DNA from: Paracoccaceae bacterium
GTDB lineage: Bacteria; Pseudomonadota; Alphaproteobacteria; Rhodobacterales; Rhodobacteraceae
DNA: 64,000 bases
Assembly: GCA_020637675.1 (NCBI GenBank)
Contig: JACKKD010000001.1
Coordinates: forward strand, 930,001 to 994,000
Reading direction: 5' to 3'
Numbering within the stretch: position 1 is the first letter of the stretch; every line of letters starts with the position of its first letter. Below, piece by piece: positions 37,030-45,345 of this stretch. Under the pieces are notes generated by a model. It ran no database searches. It was given only the letters and a program-made list of their open reading frames with translations, and had not been told where the DNA came from. A program made the translations under genes and the position numbers.

Positions 37030-37078
37030 CACCGCGGGGCGCCGATCCCGTCCCCGAGGCATTCGCGTCGCAAGGCGA

Positions 37079-37945
37079 TCAGAGGCCGTGGCTGCGGTCG
37101 TAACCGCTCGGCGCGGGTGGCTGCCAGCCGGCCAGGGCTGCCGGATCGGGCGCGAGGATCTCGACGCGGAGCGGGAAGCAGGCGGCCGCGTCCGAGGAAT
37201 GCTCGGCCGAACAATCCCCGCCGGGACAGGCCGAGAGCGCACCGAGAAGGTCGATCTCGGCGAAGAACTCCAGGAAATCGCCCGGGCGCACCGGCGAGGC
37301 CTTCATGAAATACTGGCCGGTCTCGCGGCTGAATCCGGTGCACATGAAGACGTTGAGGACGTCGTGGACGTGACCTTCGGCCTCGCGCGGGTGAAGGCCG
37401 GTTTGGGACGCCAGTGCACGGGTAAGGTTCGAATGGCAGCAGTGATGGTACTGGCCGCCATGGCTGAGAAGGTTGTGGGTGTAGGGATCGCAGCGCGTGC
37501 CGATCACGTCGTGCACGGCGCCGCCAAAGCCGTCGAACCCGTACCAGTCGAGTGTGTCATGGGTGATCGTCGCCATCGGCCGAAGGTGCGGGAAGCAGGA
37601 CCAGAGCCGGTCGCCGGTGGACAGATGCGTGCCATGGAGCGCGCGGGTCTTGCCGGAGTAGAAGCGTTCGGAAAGGTCGGCCGCGTTCCAGAGGTTGAGA
37701 TCGCCGACCTGCGGCCCCTCGATCGAACCGACGCGGAAGAAATGGCCCGCCGGCACACGGAAGCAGGCGGCTTCGCGCGGCGGCGCCGTGACTTCGGCCG
37801 CAGGGCGGAGGGTCGCACGGGCGGCGCGGTAAAGCGCCATCGGCGCTTGCGGCAGGGTCTCGGTCGGGTAGCAGATCACCGGCGGCACGGCGCGGCGAAG
37901 ATCGGCGTCGGCGGGCCGCGGAGTTTCGGGAAGGTCGGGCTTCAT
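37079..37945 (-). CDS. DUF1989 (urea-carboxylase-associated) family protein
   Basis: 288-aa soluble protein of the DUF1989 family, whose members accompany urea carboxylase, aminomethyl transfer and guanidine-related enzymes; the activity is unknown. A conserved His/Cys cluster (HHCCHSNLTRAL) and GDLNLWN segment are seen. Start at 37945 (GAGGTG site). A longer reading to 37969 adds eight codons. It converges on the SHMT-fold gene with a 49-bp gap; a shared pathway is possible. Confidence 0.8.
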   Translation of the reverse strand: MKPDLPETPRPADADLRRAVPPVICYPTETLPQAPMALYRAARATLRPAAEVTAPPREAACFRVPAGHFFRVGSIEGPQVGDLNLWNAADLSERFYSGKTRALHGTHLSTGDRLWSCFPHLRPMATITHDTLDWYGFDGFGGAVHDVIGTRCDPYTHNLLSHGGQYHHCCHSNLTRALASQTGLHPREAEGHVHDVLNVFMCTGFSRETGQYFMKASPVRPGDFLEFFAEIDLLGALSACPGGDCSAEHSSDAAACFPLRVEILAPDPAALAGWQPPAPSGYDRSHGL

Positions 37946-38003
37946 CGGGGCACCTCGTGTCGCCGGCATCCTTGGCGACGGGGGGCCGGCCGGTCAACCG
38001 CCA

Positions 38004-38192
38004 TCAGCGTGCGCGCAGGCAATGGCGCGGGCGGCCGTCGGTTTCAGCGCCGCAGGCGGCGCAACGGTAGTGCTCGGGCCCGCCCGACCGGTCGAGCCGC
38101 CAGCGGCAGGCGCGGGTGACCGTGGAGCCGCGGCGGGCGAGCCAGAGGTAGACGACGACCGAGGCCAGAAGGATGAGGAGCAGGAGCGGCAT
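38004..38192 (-). CDS. Small membrane protein with zinc-ribbon-like Cys motif
   Basis: 62 aa: an N-terminal membrane helix (MPLLLLILLASVVVYLWLA) and a basic tail with Cys residues C28, C44, C47 and C58 (the last three as CxxC plus one), suggesting a metal-binding knot. It has an AGAGGCG ribosome site. Composition matches Rhodobacterales genes. Function unknown. Confidence 0.6.
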   Translation of the reverse strand: MPLLLLILLASVVVYLWLARRGSTVTRACRWRLDRSGGPEHYRCAACGAETDGRPRHCLRAR

Positions 38193-38214
38193 GGCGCCTC
38201 TCTAGCAGGTCGGC

Positions 38215-38544
38215 ATGCACCGGCAAGCCGGCAAGGTCGTCGCCCTCGTCTGTCACGGGGCTTGCGTGCGTCTCAAGACGCGCCCTTCCTCAGGCCACCT
38301 GGTGGGGAATGGCAGGGCCTCGACCGAACTCGCCAACAGCGAGGAAGCCTTTGCCGACTGGCTCGTCGGCCGGATGATCCAGCCGTTCCGGATCGAGGAG
38401 GGGGCCTGGAGGCTGCCGGACACCAACTTCGTCTTGTCCGGCATTTTCACATCGTTCGCGGTGCGTGACGGAAACCTCATTGCAGGGCATCAGCGATGCT
38501 TCGGAACCGCCGCTCGTCCCGTGGTCCTGACGCTCGGTCGCTGA
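38215..38544 (+). pseudogene. Truncated DJ-1/PfpI (type-1 glutamine amidotransferase-like) gene
   Basis: The 109 codons encode the C-terminal half of a DJ-1/PfpI-family protein. The nucleophile elbow VCHG with its Cys begins at residue 12, and the later EGAWRLPDTNFVLSGIFTSF, VRDGNLIAGHQ and short tail follow the family. Whole proteins have about 220-230 residues and start well before the elbow. Here an in-frame TAG (38203-38205) lies upstream, and the neighbouring DNA encodes another gene. The N-terminal half is lost, so it is a relic, or a truncated protein with an exposed active site. Confidence 0.65.
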
Positions 38545-38797
38545 CGCGGTGCCTGAGTCGGGGCGGGAGTGTGCCAGCTCGACCGAAAGCGGTGGCGACG
38601 TCGGGCATAACGGCCAGGCTTGGGCGACAATTCCTCTCACCGATCGATCACTCTGCCAGGTTGGGTTGTCAATCTTACGCCACGTACCCGTTTCGTCCCG
38701 GCGCATTTCGCTTGCCAGCCGGGACGCGGACACTAGGCTCTGTCCATCTTGCGCGGCACATCTCAAGGACGCCGCTCAACCAGCAGGAGGATTTCCC
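38545..38797. other. Upstream region of opp operon
   Basis: 253 bp. No gene visible. A weak promoter candidate lies near its end (38712-38739), and an AGGAGGA ribosome site sits 8 bp before the oppA ATG. Confidence 0.45.
38712..38739 (+). promoter_or_regulatory. Weak promoter candidate for opp operon
   Basis: TTGCCA, 16 bp, TAGGCT (38734-38739), 59 bp before oppA. Only a moderate match; offered as a best guess. Confidence 0.3.
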
Positions 38798-40411
38798 ATG
38801 ATGAACAAGCTTCTTCTGACGACCGTGCTCAGCGTCGGTCTCTGCCTTCCGGCGATTGCCGCCCAGGTGCAACCGGGCGAGACGCTGGCCGAGAACCAGG
38901 AGTACACCTACTGGCTTCTCGACGCGATCAAGTCGATGGATCCGCAGATCAACACCGATGTCGAAGGCTCCGGCATCCTGCGCGCGCTCTTCGAAGGGCT
39001 CTACAACGAGGACCAGAACGGCGGACTCGTCCCCGGCGTGGCTACCGATCACGAGCTTTCCGACGACAAGACCGTCTACACCTTCCATCTGCGCGACAAT
39101 GCCAAGTGGTCGAACGGCGACCCGGTCACCGCGCAGGACTTCGTCTATGCCTGGAAGCGGCTGGCCGATCCGAAGACGGCATCGGAATATGCCTGGTACA
39201 TGGAATTGATGCAGGTGAAGAACGCCTCCAAGATCATTGCCGGCGAGGCGCCGGTGGATGACCTCGGCGTGAAGGCGGTGGACGACCACACCTTCGAGGT
39301 GACGATCGAGGCGCCCCTGCCCTATTTCCCGAAAATGCTGACCCATGCCTCCACCTTCCCGGTGAACCAGAAGGCGATCGAACAGTTCGGCGACAAGTGG
39401 ACCGAGCCCGGCAACCTCGTCGGCAACGGCGCCTATCTCTTGAAGGAGCACATCCTCGGCGAAAAGGTCGTGATGGAGCCGAACCCGGCGTACTGGGACA
39501 ACGAGCACACGATCCTGACCAAGGTCACGGCGCTGACGATCAACGACGAGAATGCGGCGCTGACGCGCTACCTCGCCGGAGAGCTTGACCGCACCCAGAT
39601 TCCGGCAGGCCAGTATCCGCGCCTGAAACAGGAATATCCCGACCAGGCGATCTCGGTCCCGCAGTCGTGCTCCTACATCTACATGTTCAACGTCGACAAG
39701 GAGAAGGGGCCCGCGGCGCTGCAGGACGTGCGCGTCAGGAAGGCTCTTTCCTACGCAATCGACCGTGACATCATCGTCAACAACATCCTGCAAGGCGGCC
39801 AGGCGCCGTCCTACAACTGGACCCACGCGGCGACCGAAGGCTTCAAGCTGCCCGAGATCGACTACGCCAAGTGGACCCAGGAAGAGCGCACCGCGAAGGC
39901 GAAGGAACTTCTGGCCGAGGCGGGCTACGGCCCGGACAATCCGCTGAAGATCACGCTGAACTACAACACGTCGGAGGCGCACAAGAAGATCGCCATCGCC
40001 GTCCAGCAGTTCTGGAAGGGCGTCGGCGTTGACCTCACGCTCAACAACATGGAATGGAAGGTCCATACCGACAAGATGCAGAACCAGGACTTCGAGGTCG
40101 CCCGCTATGCATGGTGCGGCGACTACAACGAAGCCTCGACCTACCTCGACCTCTTCACCTCGTACTCGGGCCACAACAACGGCAAGTTCTTCTCGGAGCG
40201 CTATGACGAGCTGATGAAGCAGTCGAAGACGGCGGCCGATCCGAACCCGATGTATACCGAGGCCGAGCAGATCCTCGCCGAGGAGATGCCGATGGCGCCG
40301 ATCTACCAGTACACCAAGGTCGAGATGATCAAGCCCGACATGCGCGGGCTCGGGCTGAACAACCTGATGCAGAACTGGTACCTGAAGGACATGTACCGCG
40401 TCGCCAACTGA
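38798..40411 (+). CDS. oppA: Oligopeptide-binding periplasmic protein
   Basis: 537-aa solute-binding protein of SBP family 5, close in length and sequence to E. coli OppA. The signal peptide ends at about residue 22 (LPAIA-AQ). The peptide-binding motif WKRLADPKTASEYAWYMELM and the typical SCSYIYMFN are visible. First gene of opp-ABCDF. A strong hairpin lies after the stop, so the binding protein is likely made in excess of the membrane parts. Confidence 0.93.
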   Translation: MMNKLLLTTVLSVGLCLPAIAAQVQPGETLAENQEYTYWLLDAIKSMDPQINTDVEGSGILRALFEGLYNEDQNGGLVPGVATDHELSDDKTVYTFHLRDNAKWSNGDPVTAQDFVYAWKRLADPKTASEYAWYMELMQVKNASKIIAGEAPVDDLGVKAVDDHTFEVTIEAPLPYFPKMLTHASTFPVNQKAIEQFGDKWTEPGNLVGNGAYLLKEHILGEKVVMEPNPAYWDNEHTILTKVTALTINDENAALTRYLAGELDRTQIPAGQYPRLKQEYPDQAISVPQSCSYIYMFNVDKEKGPAALQDVRVRKALSYAIDRDIIVNNILQGGQAPSYNWTHAATEGFKLPEIDYAKWTQEERTAKAKELLAEAGYGPDNPLKITLNYNTSEAHKKIAIAVQQFWKGVGVDLTLNNMEWKVHTDKMQNQDFEVARYAWCGDYNEASTYLDLFTSYSGHNNGKFFSERYDELMKQSKTAADPNPMYTEAEQILAEEMPMAPIYQYTKVEMIKPDMRGLGLNNLMQNWYLKDMYRVAN

Positions 40412-40421
40412 CGCTTGACAC

Positions 40422-40460
40422 GGGGTGCGGCCCACGAAGGCCGCACCCCCCCTCTCCTTT
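40422..40460 (+). terminator. Strong hairpin (attenuator) between oppA and oppB
   Basis: GGGGTGCGGCC / GGCCGCACCCC: perfect 11-bp stem, 6-nt loop, followed by CCTCTCCTTT. It sits in the 62-bp gap of an otherwise tight operon. It probably stops part of the transcripts or protects the oppA mRNA end, a common device for binding-protein excess. Confidence 0.7.
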
Positions 40461-40473
40461 CGGGTCACCGCAG

Positions 40474-41397
40474 ATGTTTTCCTTCGTCGTCAAACGTCTG
40501 GCCGTCGCCGTGCCGACGCTTCTTCTGTTGATCGTGATTTCCTTCCTGCTGATGCACGCGGCCCCGGGTGGGCCCTTCACCCAGGAACGCGCGCTGCCGC
40601 CGCAGGTTCTGGCAAACCTGGAGGCGAAGTACGGGCTCGACCAGCCGCTCTGGCGCCAGCTTGTCACCTATGTCTGGGGCATCGTCGCCCATTTCGACTT
40701 CGGACCCTCGTTCATCTACAAGGACCGCACGGTGAACGAGATCATCGCGCAGGGCTTCCCCGTCACGCTGACCTACGGATCGGTCTCCTTCGTCGTCGCG
40801 GTCATCGTCGGCATAACGCTCGGTGTCGCGGCGGCGATCCGGCACAACTCCTGGCTCGACTACCTCGCCGTCGGCATCTCGATCGGCGCGCAGGTGCTGC
40901 CGAACTTCGTCATGGCGCCGCTGCTGCTCCTGACCTTCACCTGGTGGCTCGGCTGGCTGCCCGGCGGCGGCTGGGAAGACGGCCAGTGGCAGTACATGGT
41001 GATGCCGGTGATCGCGCTTTCCACCTCATACATGGCCTCCATCGCGCGGCTTACCCGCGCTTCCATGCTGGAAGTCCTGACCTCGAACCACATCCGTACC
41101 GCCCGCGCCAAGGGCCTGCCGGAACGCCAGGTGATCCTGCGCCATGCGCTGAAGCCGGCGCTCCTGCCGGTGATGTCCTACCTCGGCCCGGCCTTCGTGG
41201 CGATGATCACAGGGTCGGTGGTGGTCGATTTCTTCTTCTCCACCGGCGGCATCGGGCGTGCCTTCGTGGACAGCGCGCTGAACCGCGACTACGCGGTGAT
41301 GCTCGGCATCACGATCCTCGTCGGTGCGCTGACGATCCTCTTCAACCTCGTGGTCGATGTCCTCTACGGCTGGATCGACCCCAAGATCCGGTACTAG
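40474..41397 (+). CDS. oppB: Oligopeptide ABC permease OppB
   Basis: 307-aa BPD_transp_1 protein with six helices. Typical N-terminus (FVVKRLAVAVPTLLLLIVISFLL), EAA loop (RTARAKGLPERQVILRHALKPALLP) and C-terminal GWIDPKIRY. Works with OppC to import peptides. 3-bp gap to oppC. Confidence 0.93.
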   Translation: MFSFVVKRLAVAVPTLLLLIVISFLLMHAAPGGPFTQERALPPQVLANLEAKYGLDQPLWRQLVTYVWGIVAHFDFGPSFIYKDRTVNEIIAQGFPVTLTYGSVSFVVAVIVGITLGVAAAIRHNSWLDYLAVGISIGAQVLPNFVMAPLLLLTFTWWLGWLPGGGWEDGQWQYMVMPVIALSTSYMASIARLTRASMLEVLTSNHIRTARAKGLPERQVILRHALKPALLPVMSYLGPAFVAMITGSVVVDFFFSTGGIGRAFVDSALNRDYAVMLGITILVGALTILFNLVVDVLYGWIDPKIRY

Positions 41398-41400
41398 GCC

Positions 41401-42315
41401 ATGGCGATCGACGTGAGGGCAATGGACCGTCTTGCCGAGGGAGAGGTCAAGGGACGCTCGCCCTGGGCCGACGCGCGGCGACGGTTCTTCCGCAACAAGG
41501 CAGCGGTGGCGGGGATGGTGACGCTCCTCCTCATCACGGCTCTGGCGCTCTTCGGGGACGCGCTGGCGCAATGGTCGAACGAGGAGATCGACTTCACCGT
41601 GATGGGCCAGGCCGCCCAGCTCGGCCAGCCCTCGATCGCCAACGGCCACTACTTCGGCACCGACGACCTCGGCCGCGACCTCTATTCCCGCACGCTCCAG
41701 GGGACGCGGATCTCGCTCATGGTTGGCATCGTCGGCTCACTCATCGCGGTGGTCGTCGGCACCCTCTACGGCGCGGTCTCGGGCTACGTCGGCGGACGCA
41801 CCGACCAGATCATGATGCGGATCGTGGACATCCTGCTCGCCGTGCCGTTCATGTTCGTTGTCATTCTCCTTCTGGTGATGTTCGGCCGTTCGCTCTTCAT
41901 GCTCTTCTTCGGCATCGGGCTCATGTCCTGGCTCAACATGGCGCGGATCGTCCGGGGCCAGACGCTGAGCCTCAAGCACAAGGAATACGTCGAGGCTGCG
42001 CAGGCCACCGGCGTGCCAACCTTCACTATCATCCTGCGCCACGTCGTGCCGAACCTCGTCGGCATCGTCGCGGTCTATGCGACGCTGCTGGTGCCCGAGA
42101 TGATCCTGATCGAAAGCTTCATCTCCTTCCTCGGGCTTGGCGTGCAGGAACCGCTTACCTCGCTTGGCGCGCTCATCTCGGAAGGCGCGCGGACGATCTA
42201 CTACGGCACGACCTGGCAGCTCCTCTGGCCGCTGGCCTTCTTCATCGCCACGCTCTTTTCCTTCTTCTTCGTCGGCGACGGGCTGCGCGACGCGCTCGAC
42301 CCGAAGGACCGCTGA
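41401..42315 (+). CDS. oppC: Oligopeptide ABC permease OppC
   Basis: 304-aa BPD_transp_1 permease with an OppC_N segment (WADARRRFFRNKAAVAGMV) and the conserved GTDDLGRDLYSR. The EAA loop reads VEAAQATGVPTFTIILRHVVPN. Six membrane helices. It precedes oppD with a 1-bp gap. Confidence 0.93.
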   Translation: MAIDVRAMDRLAEGEVKGRSPWADARRRFFRNKAAVAGMVTLLLITALALFGDALAQWSNEEIDFTVMGQAAQLGQPSIANGHYFGTDDLGRDLYSRTLQGTRISLMVGIVGSLIAVVVGTLYGAVSGYVGGRTDQIMMRIVDILLAVPFMFVVILLLVMFGRSLFMLFFGIGLMSWLNMARIVRGQTLSLKHKEYVEAAQATGVPTFTIILRHVVPNLVGIVAVYATLLVPEMILIESFISFLGLGVQEPLTSLGALISEGARTIYYGTTWQLLWPLAFFIATLFSFFFVGDGLRDALDPKDR

Positions 42316-42316
42316 G

Positions 42317-43285
42317 ATGGCCATGCTGGATATCCGGGATCTCACGGTGCGGTTCGACACGCCCGACGGCACGGTCACGGCCGTGAACGGCGTCAACCTT
42401 TCGCTCGACCGGGGCGAGACCCTCGGAATCGTCGGCGAGTCCGGCTCTGGCAAGAGCCAGCTCGCCTTCGCGGTGATGGGCCTCCTGGCGAAGAACGGCC
42501 GGGCGACGGGGTCGGTGGCATTCGACGGGCGGGAAATCCTGAACGCGCCGCCCGCGGACATCAACCGGGTCAGGGCGACAAAGATCGCCATGGTCTTCCA
42601 GGACCCGATGACCTCGCTCAACCCCTACATGCGCGTCTCGGACCAGATGGCCGAGGTGCTCATCCACCACAAGGGCATGTCGAAGTCGCAGGCGCTGGCC
42701 GAATGCGTGCGGATGCTGGACGCCGTGAAGATCCCCGACGCGGCCGGCCGGGTGCGACTTTTCCCGCACGAGTTCTCGGGCGGGATGCGGCAACGCGTGA
42801 TGATCGCAATGTCGCTTCTCTGCCGGCCCGAGCTTCTGATCGCAGACGAACCGACGACGGCGCTCGACGTGACCGTGCAGGCGCAGATCATGACACTTCT
42901 CGGCGACCTCAGGCGCGATTTCGGCATGGCGACGATCCTCATCACCCACGACCTCGGCGTGGTGGCGGGGTTCTGCGAGCGCGTCGTCGTGCTTTACGGC
43001 GGCCAGATCATGGAGCAGAGTCCGACCGATCCCCTGTTCGCCACGCCCGCGCATCCCTACACGCGCGGCCTTCTCGGCGCGATCCCGCGTGTCGATCAGG
43101 AAGGCGAAGAGCTTTCGGCCATCCCCGGCAGCCCGCCCAACATGACCCGCGCGCCGAAGGGCTGCCCCTTCGCGCCGCGCTGCGCCCATGCGGGCGAGGA
43201 TTGCCTCGACCACCTCGATCCCTTGACGGAATTCGCGCCCGGGCGCTGGCGCGCCTGCAACCGCTCGGTGGAGGAACTGGCATGA
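42317..43285 (+). CDS. oppD: Oligopeptide ABC ATPase OppD
   Basis: 322 aa. Walker A GESGSGKSQL, signature FSGGMRQRV, Walker B LLIADEPTTAL, and a C-terminal oligo_HPY extension with cysteines (CPFAPRCAHAGEDC) that in this family can hold an Fe-S cluster. Start at 42317 is just after oppC; overlaps oppF by 4 bp. Confidence 0.93.
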   Translation: MAMLDIRDLTVRFDTPDGTVTAVNGVNLSLDRGETLGIVGESGSGKSQLAFAVMGLLAKNGRATGSVAFDGREILNAPPADINRVRATKIAMVFQDPMTSLNPYMRVSDQMAEVLIHHKGMSKSQALAECVRMLDAVKIPDAAGRVRLFPHEFSGGMRQRVMIAMSLLCRPELLIADEPTTALDVTVQAQIMTLLGDLRRDFGMATILITHDLGVVAGFCERVVVLYGGQIMEQSPTDPLFATPAHPYTRGLLGAIPRVDQEGEELSAIPGSPPNMTRAPKGCPFAPRCAHAGEDCLDHLDPLTEFAPGRWRACNRSVEELA

Positions 43286-44295
43286 CCAAGCCTCTCTTGT
43301 CCGTCGAGAACCTGCGCGTCACCTTCGAACTCAGGCGCGCGGGGGACATGCCCTGGACCCAGCCGCGCCTCCTTCATGCCGTCTCGGGCGTGAGCTTTGC
43401 GCTCCTGCCCGGCGAGACCCTCGGCATCGTGGGGGAGTCGGGCTGCGGCAAGTCCACGCTCGCCCGGGCCTTGGTGCAGATGGTTCCCGCCACGGGCCGC
43501 GCCGTCTGGACCGACGGCACCGACCTTCTGTCGCTGTCCCGCGCGCAGATGCTGAAATACCGGGCCGACATCCAGATGGTCTTCCAGGACCCGCTGGCGA
43601 GCCTCAACCCCCGCATGACCGTGGGCCAGATCATCGCCGAGCCGCTTCGCACGCATCACAAGGGCCTTTCCGATACCGAGGCGAAGGCGCGCGTGAAGGA
43701 GATGATGGACCGCGTCGGCCTCCTGCCCAACCAGATCAACCGCTACCCGCACGAGTTCTCCGGCGGCCAGTGCCAGCGGATCGGCATCGCTCGCGCGCTT
43801 ATCGTTCGGCCGAAGCTCCTGATCTGCGACGAGCCTGTCTCGGCGCTCGACGTTTCGATCCAGGCTCAGGTGATCAACCTCCTGGCCGAGCTGCAGCGCG
43901 ACCTCGGACTGGCGATGATCTTCATCGCCCACGATCTATCCGTCGTGAAGCACATATCGGACAGGGTGATGGTGCTCTACCTCGGCCGGACGATGGAGAT
44001 CGCGGAAAGCGGCGCGCTCTACTCCGGTCCGCAGCACCCCTACACGCAGGCGCTGCTCTCGGCCGTGCCGATCCCCGACCCCGCGGCGGAGCGGGCGAAG
44101 CGCATCATCCCGCTCGAGGGCGACCTTCCCTCGCCGATGCACCCGCCTTCGGGCTGCGTCTTCCGAACCCGCTGCCCGCGGGCCGAGGCCGTCTGCGCCG
44201 AAAAGGTTCCGGTGCTCTCGACGGGCGAACATGGCGTGGCCTGCCACTTCCCCGGCCCGATCCCAAGGACCCGGCGCATGGCCGAGCCGGCCTGA
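43282..44295 (+). CDS. oppF: Oligopeptide ABC ATPase OppF
   Basis: 337 aa. Walker A GESGCGKSTLA, signature FSGGQCQRI, Walker B LLICDEPVSAL and a C-terminal HPY region with CVFRTRCPRAEAVC. Pairs with OppD. It ends the opp operon, convergent with the FAH-family gene (6 bp between stops). Confidence 0.93.
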   Translation: MTKPLLSVENLRVTFELRRAGDMPWTQPRLLHAVSGVSFALLPGETLGIVGESGCGKSTLARALVQMVPATGRAVWTDGTDLLSLSRAQMLKYRADIQMVFQDPLASLNPRMTVGQIIAEPLRTHHKGLSDTEAKARVKEMMDRVGLLPNQINRYPHEFSGGQCQRIGIARALIVRPKLLICDEPVSALDVSIQAQVINLLAELQRDLGLAMIFIAHDLSVVKHISDRVMVLYLGRTMEIAESGALYSGPQHPYTQALLSAVPIPDPAAERAKRIIPLEGDLPSPMHPPSGCVFRTRCPRAEAVCAEKVPVLSTGEHGVACHFPGPIPRTRRMAEPA

Positions 44296-44301
44296 GCCTC
44301 C

Positions 44302-45156
44302 TCAGCCGGCAACCACCCGCTGGGTCTGCACGCCTAACCCCTCTACCGAGAGCCTCATGACATCGCCGGGCCTGAGAAAGCGTGGCGGCTTCCGCCCCAT
44401 GCCGACGCCGGGCGGCGTGCCGGTGGCTATCACGTCCCCCGGCTGGAGCGACATGAAGCGGCTGACGTAGGCGACAAGGAAGGGCACCTTGTAGACCATG
44501 GTCGCCGTTGATCCCGTCTGCATCCGCTCGCCGTTGACGTCGAGCCACATCCCGAGGTTGCCCGCGTCACCCACCTCGTCCGGCGTGACGAGCCAGGGAC
44601 CGAGCGGTCCGAACGTGTCGCAGCCCTTGCCCTTGTCCCAGGTGCCGGCCCGCTCGATCTGGTACTCGCGCTCCGACACGTCGTTGACGACGCAGTAACC
44701 GGCGACGTGGGACAGCGCGTCGTCCTCTTCGATGTATTTTCCGGCCCGGCCAATGACCACGCCCAGTTCCACTTCCCAATCGGTCTTGACCGATCCGCGC
44801 GGGAGTTCCACATCGTCGTCGGGACCGGTTATGGCCGAGGTCCACTTGCCGAAGACCACCGGTTCCGGCGGCACCTGCATCCCGGACTCCGCTGCATGGT
44901 CGGCGTAGTTGAGTCCGATGCAGATGAACTTGCCGACGCCCCCGACGCAGGGACCGAGCCGCAGGCCGGCCTGCGGGACTCCTGGCACCAGCGGCAGCGA
45001 TTCCGGTTCCAGGCCCGCGATTTCGCCGAGAGTCGCCGGCAGGAGAGCGTGACCGGCGATGTCCGCAACCACGCCCGAAATGTCCCGCACCCCGCCCTCT
45101 GCGTCGAGCAGCCCCGGTCGTTCCGCTCCCCGCGCCCCGTACCGTACCAGTTTCAT
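44302..45156 (-). CDS. Fumarylacetoacetate hydrolase (FAH) family protein
   Basis: 284-aa member of the FAH superfamily (hydrolases, lyases and decarboxylases acting on oxo/oxaloacetate-like acids). The FAH core starts at GLNYADHAAESG. Metal ligands are visible in DWEVELGVVIG (E..E) and VNDVSERE (D). The substrate is not readable; homologues are often labelled ureidoglycolate lyase or acylpyruvase. Divergent from dppA, sharing a 189-bp promoter region. Confidence 0.85.
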   Translation of the reverse strand: MKLVRYGARGAERPGLLDAEGGVRDISGVVADIAGHALLPATLGEIAGLEPESLPLVPGVPQAGLRLGPCVGGVGKFICIGLNYADHAAESGMQVPPEPVVFGKWTSAITGPDDDVELPRGSVKTDWEVELGVVIGRAGKYIEEDDALSHVAGYCVVNDVSEREYQIERAGTWDKGKGCDTFGPLGPWLVTPDEVGDAGNLGMWLDVNGERMQTGSTATMVYKVPFLVAYVSRFMSLQPGDVIATGTPPGVGMGRKPPRFLRPGDVMRLSVEGLGVQTQRVVAG

Positions 45157-45235
45157 GTCGCCTCCCCCGTCGCTGCGGCCGCAGGCTCGCCGCTCGGGCC
45201 GGCAGGGTCAAGGCCATGCCCTGCCGCCTTTGCGC

Positions 45236-45264
45236 TTGACTTCGATTTTTACCAAGAGGTTAAT
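45236..45264 (+). promoter_or_regulatory. Candidate promoter of dpp-like operon
   Basis: TTGACT (45236-45241), 17-bp AT-rich spacer, GTTAAT (45259-45264), 82 bp before the ATG of the binding-protein gene. Clearest sigma-70-like match in this stretch. Confidence 0.5.
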
Positions 45265-45345
45265 CGATCCACGACGCCCCGGCCGGCCGGTACGGCTCGA
45301 GAATCCGGGGACAACAACAAACGACCGACAGCGGAGAGTTCATCC

